NCBI GenBank assembly: GCA_963695805.1
Contig: CAVOHV010000007.1
Location: 77,874 to 141,873 of the forward strand
Length of the DNA stretch: 64,000 nucleotides
Reading direction: 5' to 3'
From: DASUPK01 sp963695805
GTDB lineage: Bacteria > Actinomycetota > Thermoleophilia > Solirubrobacterales > 70-9
Part shown: positions 60,199 through 64,000 of the stretch, piece by piece
How the letters are laid out: each line of letters starts with the position of its first letter
Numbering within the stretch: the first letter of the stretch is position 1
Position numbers and translations under genes: made by a program
The notes under the pieces: generated by a model
What the model saw: only the letters and a program-made list of their open reading frames with translations
What the model was told of the DNA's origin: nothing
Databases searched by the model: none

Positions 60199-61409
60199 CG
60201 GGAAGGACTCCGGTCGGTCCCCTGACTAATCGCTGTGCCCCGGGAAAACGTGAGGCGCAGGCCGTCCGCAACCGGGGCACGGTTGAGCTCGCGGGCGATC
60301 GCCTTGGCGGCACGCTTTGCCTCCTTGGCCATGTAGCCGAGTCCGCCGGGACGCGGGAGATAGCCGATGAAGCGCATGCCCTCCGCGGCCGGATCGGGCC
60401 CGATCTTCCGGGGCAAGCCGCGCTCCCCGAGCACCCCGAGGTGCCCCACCAGCGGCTCGAGTGCCAGCCGGTAGCCGGTCGCACAGATCACGGACTGAGG
60501 GTCGAGGTGCATCCCGTCTGCGAGCCGGACCCCACCAGAGTCGAGTGATTGGACGGCGCCGACGACCTCGATCGGACCGTCCTTGATGGCCTCGATCACA
60601 TCGGCGTCGACGATCGCGGGCACCTTGCCGCGGGTCCGCACGTCGGCGAACACGCCATGCTCAGCGGGGGGGAGCCCGTATTTGGTCAAGTCGCCGACGT
60701 CCATGCGACTGGCAAAGCGGGCGATCCGGTCGGCGAGACCGGTGGGCAGGTGCCAGAGCCAGGTCGCGATCAGGTCCCCCGGCACCGGGCCGGGGCCCTG
60801 GCGCAACAGGATGTTCGGCGGGGTCCGTACCGCGAGCCAGACCTTGGCGGCTCCGTTCTCAGCCAGCTCGTGGGCGATCTCCATCCCCGAGCTGCCCGGG
60901 CCCACCACCAGCACGCGCTGATCGTCGAAGGAGCCCGCGTTCCGGTACTCCGATGAGTGGATCAGTGTGCCCTCGAAGTCCGCCCGCCCCGGCCAGCCGG
61001 GGATGAACGGGTTCTGCTCGTGGCCAAGGGCGAGGATTACCTGGGGTGCGCGAAGCTCGCCGGCGCTCGTCTGAACGACCCATTCGCCTTCGCCGCGATC
61101 GATTCGGTCCACCCCGGTGCTCAGACGGAACTCGATTCCCTCCTCGCCCGCGTGGCGCGCCAGGTGCTCGATCAGCTGGTCGCGAGTGGGGAAGGTGGGG
61201 GTGCCCTTCGGGAACGGCCGGTCGGGCAGATGTGAGAAGCGGCGCCACGTGTTGAGACGCAGTCCGTCGTAGCGTGAGCGCCACGTTGAGGCCACCTGGT
61301 CCGCCCGATCCAGAACCAGCGGCGCCAACCCGACGTCCTTCAGGGCCAAGGCCGAGGCGATCCCCGCGGGCCCGGCCCCTATGACTATCACTCGGTGTCC
61401 AGCCGACAT
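60195..61409 (-). CDS. Flavin-containing monooxygenase (FMO/BVMO-like)
   Basis: 404 residues. VIVIGAGPAGIASALALKD binds FAD; FEGTLIHSSEYRNA fits the FMO signature FxGxxxHxxxY; VLVVGPGSSGMEIAHELAENG binds NADPH; ICATGYR closes the fold. Length fits a single-component FMO. The pairing with cysteine dioxygenase suggests sulfur or amine oxidation, for example hypotaurine; that is inference. A large palindrome lies 98 bases before the start. Confidence 0.9.
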   Translation of the reverse strand: MSAGHRVIVIGAGPAGIASALALKDVGLAPLVLDRADQVASTWRSRYDGLRLNTWRRFSHLPDRPFPKGTPTFPTRDQLIEHLARHAGEEGIEFRLSTGVDRIDRGEGEWVVQTSAGELRAPQVILALGHEQNPFIPGWPGRADFEGTLIHSSEYRNAGSFDDQRVLVVGPGSSGMEIAHELAENGAAKVWLAVRTPPNILLRQGPGPVPGDLIATWLWHLPTGLADRIARFASRMDVGDLTKYGLPPAEHGVFADVRTRGKVPAIVDADVIEAIKDGPIEVVGAVQSLDSGGVRLADGMHLDPQSVICATGYRLALEPLVGHLGVLGERGLPRKIGPDPAAEGMRFIGYLPRPGGLGYMAKEAKRAAKAIARELNRAPVADGLRLTFSRGTAISQGTDRSPSR

Positions 61410-61506
61410 TCCACGCTCCTTGAGTCGAACTTTGGCGTGAGCCAGACCCTACGAGGCGGCGGAGCGACGCACATCGGCTGAACCACCCAAATTCGAGTGC
61501 CCGCCT

Positions 61507-61530
61507 CGAGTGGGTGATTTCACCCACTCG
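61507..61530. promoter_or_regulatory. 24-base palindrome between LuxR-like gene and FMO
   Basis: CGAGTGGGTGA (61507-61517), TT, TCACCCACTCG (61520-61530): 11-base arms, perfect. It lies 5 bases after the LuxR-type stop and 98 bases before the FMO start. The 2-base centre is too tight for a good hairpin, so a protein-binding operator is more likely than a terminator. Confidence 0.6.
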
Positions 61531-61535
61531 GTGGA

Positions 61536-63171
61536 TCAGGTCAGGCCGTGCTCATGCGCATAGGTCGTGGCTGCGGCCTGCGAGGAGACGCCGAGTTTGG
61601 CGTACATGTTGCTCACGTGCCGGTCCACCGTCCTGACGCTGAGGACGAGATTCGCGGCGATCTCGCGGTTCGTTTCGCCGGCGCAGAGCCGCCGGAGCAC
61701 CTCTAACTCCCGCGTGGTGAGGCCGTGCGACTCGACGTCGGCGGTGAGGGCCGCGGACCGGTCGATTCGGGCGAGGTCGGTGGCGGCGCCGAGGCGAACG
61801 AATGTCTCGCGTGCGGCCTCGATCTCCAGCTCGGCGCTGTCCTCATCCCCAAGGTCTCGGCAGGCAATTCCGATCAGCTCCCGCGCCCGGGCGTTCTCGT
61901 ACGGCGCCTTGAACTGGCGCCAGAGTCACCGGCCCGCCGGAGGGCGGGGAGCGACTCCTGCGAGTTTCCGGCCGCGAGCTCGACCAGACCGCGCGCCTGG
62001 GCGGCCATGGCTGTGAGCGCCCCCGGCTCGTCCTCGCCGCGCGCGATCGAGTTGAGTTCGGCGCAGCCCTCCTCCCGCACGCTCCAGGTCACCGACCTCG
62101 GTCACGATCTCGACGTACGCAGGCAGTAGGCGCGCTCGCTTCCCGGGCCCCCCGGTCTCCGAGACCACTCGGCGGATCGACACCTCCGCCGCTTTCTCGT
62201 TCCCCTCAGCCAGCCTCAGCAATGCGATTCCCGGCTGCGGCTCCCAGCCGTGGCCGCTTGCCTCGCGGTAGGCCTGCGCGGCTTCTGGGTGCTCGCCGCG
62301 CAGCCGATGGACCTCCCCGCGCTGGTAGCACGCCTCGCCCGCCGCCACCGGATTCTCTCCCTTCAGGCAGCGCTCGGCCGCCCGCCGTGCCTCCTCGATC
62401 GCCTCATCCCAGGAGCCATCCAGGCGCATGATTTGCGCACGATGGACGAGGCAGCGGCCGCTGAAGGCAACCAGGTCGGGTTGGCCCTCGCACCACTCTG
62501 CCAGCGCGGCCGTCCACTCCCGGGCGCGGCGGAGCTCATGCGCCTCCTCGCAGCCGAGGATCGCGCCGCAGTAGACGATCCCCGAGCTGATTGGGGAGAC
62601 CTCGCCGCCGACCACCGCGACCATCGCCAGATCGAGCAGCGCCAGACCCTCACCTAGCTCGCCGACGCCGATCAGGGCGACGCGTGGGCGTGGGTGGCGA
62701 TCGAGAAGAGATCGAGATCGCCGAAGCGCTCCCGATCGCTGCCGCCTCGGCGGCGGTGGCAGCAGCACCTTCCGGATCGCCGGCTATCTCCTGCTCGATG
62801 ATCTGCGGAATCCGGAGATATCCGCGCTCCACGCAATCGCCGCCCTCGCGCTCGAGCAGCCGCTGGGCGCGGCCGACCCATCCGCGCGAGCGGCTGACCT
62901 CGCCCCGGAAGAGGAGCCTTACCGCGATCCAGGCAGCGCAGCGAACGGCCCCCAACGGCTCCTGGTCCTCGAGGTTGCCGTTGTACGTTGGCTCAATATC
63001 CAGGTACTCCGCCTCGCGGCCGAGCATGTAGGCCGAGGTGGCGAGCATCTCCAGGTCGGAGGTTGGAGCAGGTCTGCGCGGTCCGCGGCGGTCAGCGCCT
63101 CATGCGCCTGCCGCCACGCCTGGCGCCCCGAAGAACTCGTGACCCTCTGCGAGTTTCCCAGCTGTCTGCAA
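61536..63171 (-). pseudogene. LuxR-type regulator gene broken by several frameshifts
   Basis: The C-terminus is an intact LuxR HTH: HGLTTRELEVLRRLCAGETN, then REIAANLVLSVRTVDRHVSN, ending TTYAHEHGLT. Upstream come TPR-like helices (SGRCLVHRAQIMRLDGSWDE), but the frame changes near 61920, 62090, 62680, 62735 and at one or two places between 63050 and 63120. Joined, the pieces give a normal LuxR with helical sensor of about 540 residues. The indels are one or two bases, mostly in G/C runs. Start uncertain (near 63171). Confidence 0.75.
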
Positions 63172-63202
63172 CACCTCCGATTATGTCGCCGTCAGCCGCG
63201 GC

Positions 63203-63997
63203 TCACGGTGTCTCGGCGACACGTGCGCGAAGACCGGCGAGAAAGCCCAGGATTCGCCGCCAGGCGTCCTTGGACTCCTCCGCGAACTCCTGCTGCTTGC
63301 GGTCGAAGAACGAATGCGGGGCACCTGGGTAGACGTGGATCTCGCGCTCGACCCCGGCGGTCGACAGCGCCGACTCGAACTCGTCGATCTGCTCCTGTGG
63401 GATCGCCTTGTCCGCTCCCCGAAAAGTCCGAGTACCGGACGTTCGATGTCGGCCGCCTGGATCGGGCTGCCGCGGCCGTCGAATCGCGAGGGGTCGAGGA
63501 CGCCATAGAGACCCACCACTCCGGCGAGATCCAGGTCGGGGCTGGCCCCCGCGATGAACGAGAGCGATCCGCCGAAGCAGAATCCGACGGTGACGGGGCG
63601 GGCCACCCTCCGTTCGCTTGCGGAGCTCCGCCGACGCCGCGGCGAGGTCGTCGAGCGCTTGGTCCAACTTCACCTGCTCGCGGTGCGGTCCGTAGTCGAA
63701 CTCGTCGTCGCGGGGGCCGAGCCCGGCGGTCCGCCCGTAGTAGTCGAAGACGATCGTGATGGCCGGCCTCCGCGAAGCGCTCGGCCAGCTCGACGTAGAA
63801 CGGGTAGAGCCCGCGGACGTCCGGGATGATCACCACTCCGGGCTCGACGCCCTCGGGTGCCTGGGCGAGCGTCGCCGAGAAGGAGGTGCCGTCGTCTGAC
63901 TCGAGCGTGAGCAGCTCGGCCGCGGCACCCAGGCGATCGGCCTGCAGACCAGATCAGCGGGTAAATCCGGCGGGCGCGAGTCGTACTCGAAGCACAT
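63203..63997 (-). pseudogene. Dienelactone hydrolase family gene with frameshifts
   Basis: Start MCFEYDSRPPDLPADL at 63997. Joined pieces give PGVVIIPDVRGLYPFYVELA, then GFCFGGSLS with the nucleophile Cys, and PHSFFDRKQQ with the catalytic His; end RARVAETP at 63203. Frame changes near 63945, 63755, 63600 and 63418; the last is a missing G in a G-run. The full protein would be about 260 residues, right for the family. Upstream of the LuxR gene in the same direction. Confidence 0.78.
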
Positions 63998-64000
63998 GCC

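Overview
The window is a visibly high-GC bacterial chromosome segment with dense, mostly short-spaced genes on both strands. It looks like an actinobacterium of the Thermoleophilia (Solirubrobacterales) type. The hints are an actinobacterial Mrp lacking the CxxC pair, a PAC2 proteasome-assembly protein, a zinc metalloprotease of the F420-associated family, an F420-type PPOX protein, a type 2 IleRS, actinobacterial-style LexA boxes, an RTX-like secreted protein and a KKKCKKKK-type tail. Assignment below phylum is inference. I see no rRNA, tRNA, CRISPR, phage, integrase or transposase. No gene-free stretch exceeds 300 bases.

Layout. 1-5.9 kb: the end of ychF, an MTA/SAH salvage pair (phosphorylase plus deaminase), an AttH/CrtC-like protein, a SpoIID-like protein and an aldehyde dehydrogenase followed by an orphan Lys/Cys-rich tail. 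5.9-13.9 kb: fumC, a lipoprotein, MarR and AraC regulators, VOC, ileS, a HAD phosphatase and a RibD-like reductase. 14-16.7 kb: a DrrAB-type ABC exporter with a nonsense codon in its ATPase, facing a TetR regulator across three GTAC operators. 16.7-26.9 kb: thioredoxin, a dolichol-phosphate-type glycosyltransferase, PolX, a TetR/MFS pair, OtsB, a split TauE/SafE pair, a YhaM-like nuclease, PAC2, and an SMR-TetR operon. 26.9-36.9 kb: a UvrD-like helicase-nuclease with an altered Walker A motif, an IMPase/metalloprotease pair, a helical protein behind two LexA-like boxes, a structured RNA candidate, Mrp, a GT87-like membrane protein, ferredoxin, an SDR and an ACT protein. 37-39.2 kb: groESL with a CIRCE element. 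39.2-47 kb: a co-directional set of ASCH, Pcm, Crp, Nei and Lhr genes. 47-53.2 kb: an MMPL transporter and the rmlABCD dTDP-rhamnose operon. 53.2-61.5 kb: an RTX-like protein, a PPOX/acylase pair, MBL, an ArsR-SRPBCC-SMP30-VOC cluster and a flavin monooxygenase/cysteine dioxygenase operon. 61.5-64 kb: LuxR and dienelactone hydrolase genes, both shredded by many small frameshifts.

Themes. Five regulators sit beside clear palindromic operators: TetR at 15.9 kb, TetR at 20.3 kb, TetR at 26.5 kb, ArsR at 57.5 kb and possibly LuxR at 61.5 kb. The first three are next to drug-export genes. A 43-base hairpin repeat occurs four times, always at or near the 3' end of a gene and in the same orientation to that gene; this is the strongest candidate for something undescribed. 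Altered key residues appear in IleRS (GSHH instead of HxGH), the UvrD-like helicase (Walker A Lys to Arg), Nei (Ser instead of the catalytic Pro) and an MBL hydrolase (HxDxDH). The clustered frameshifts in the last 2.4 kb look more like sequence error near a contig end than true gene decay.
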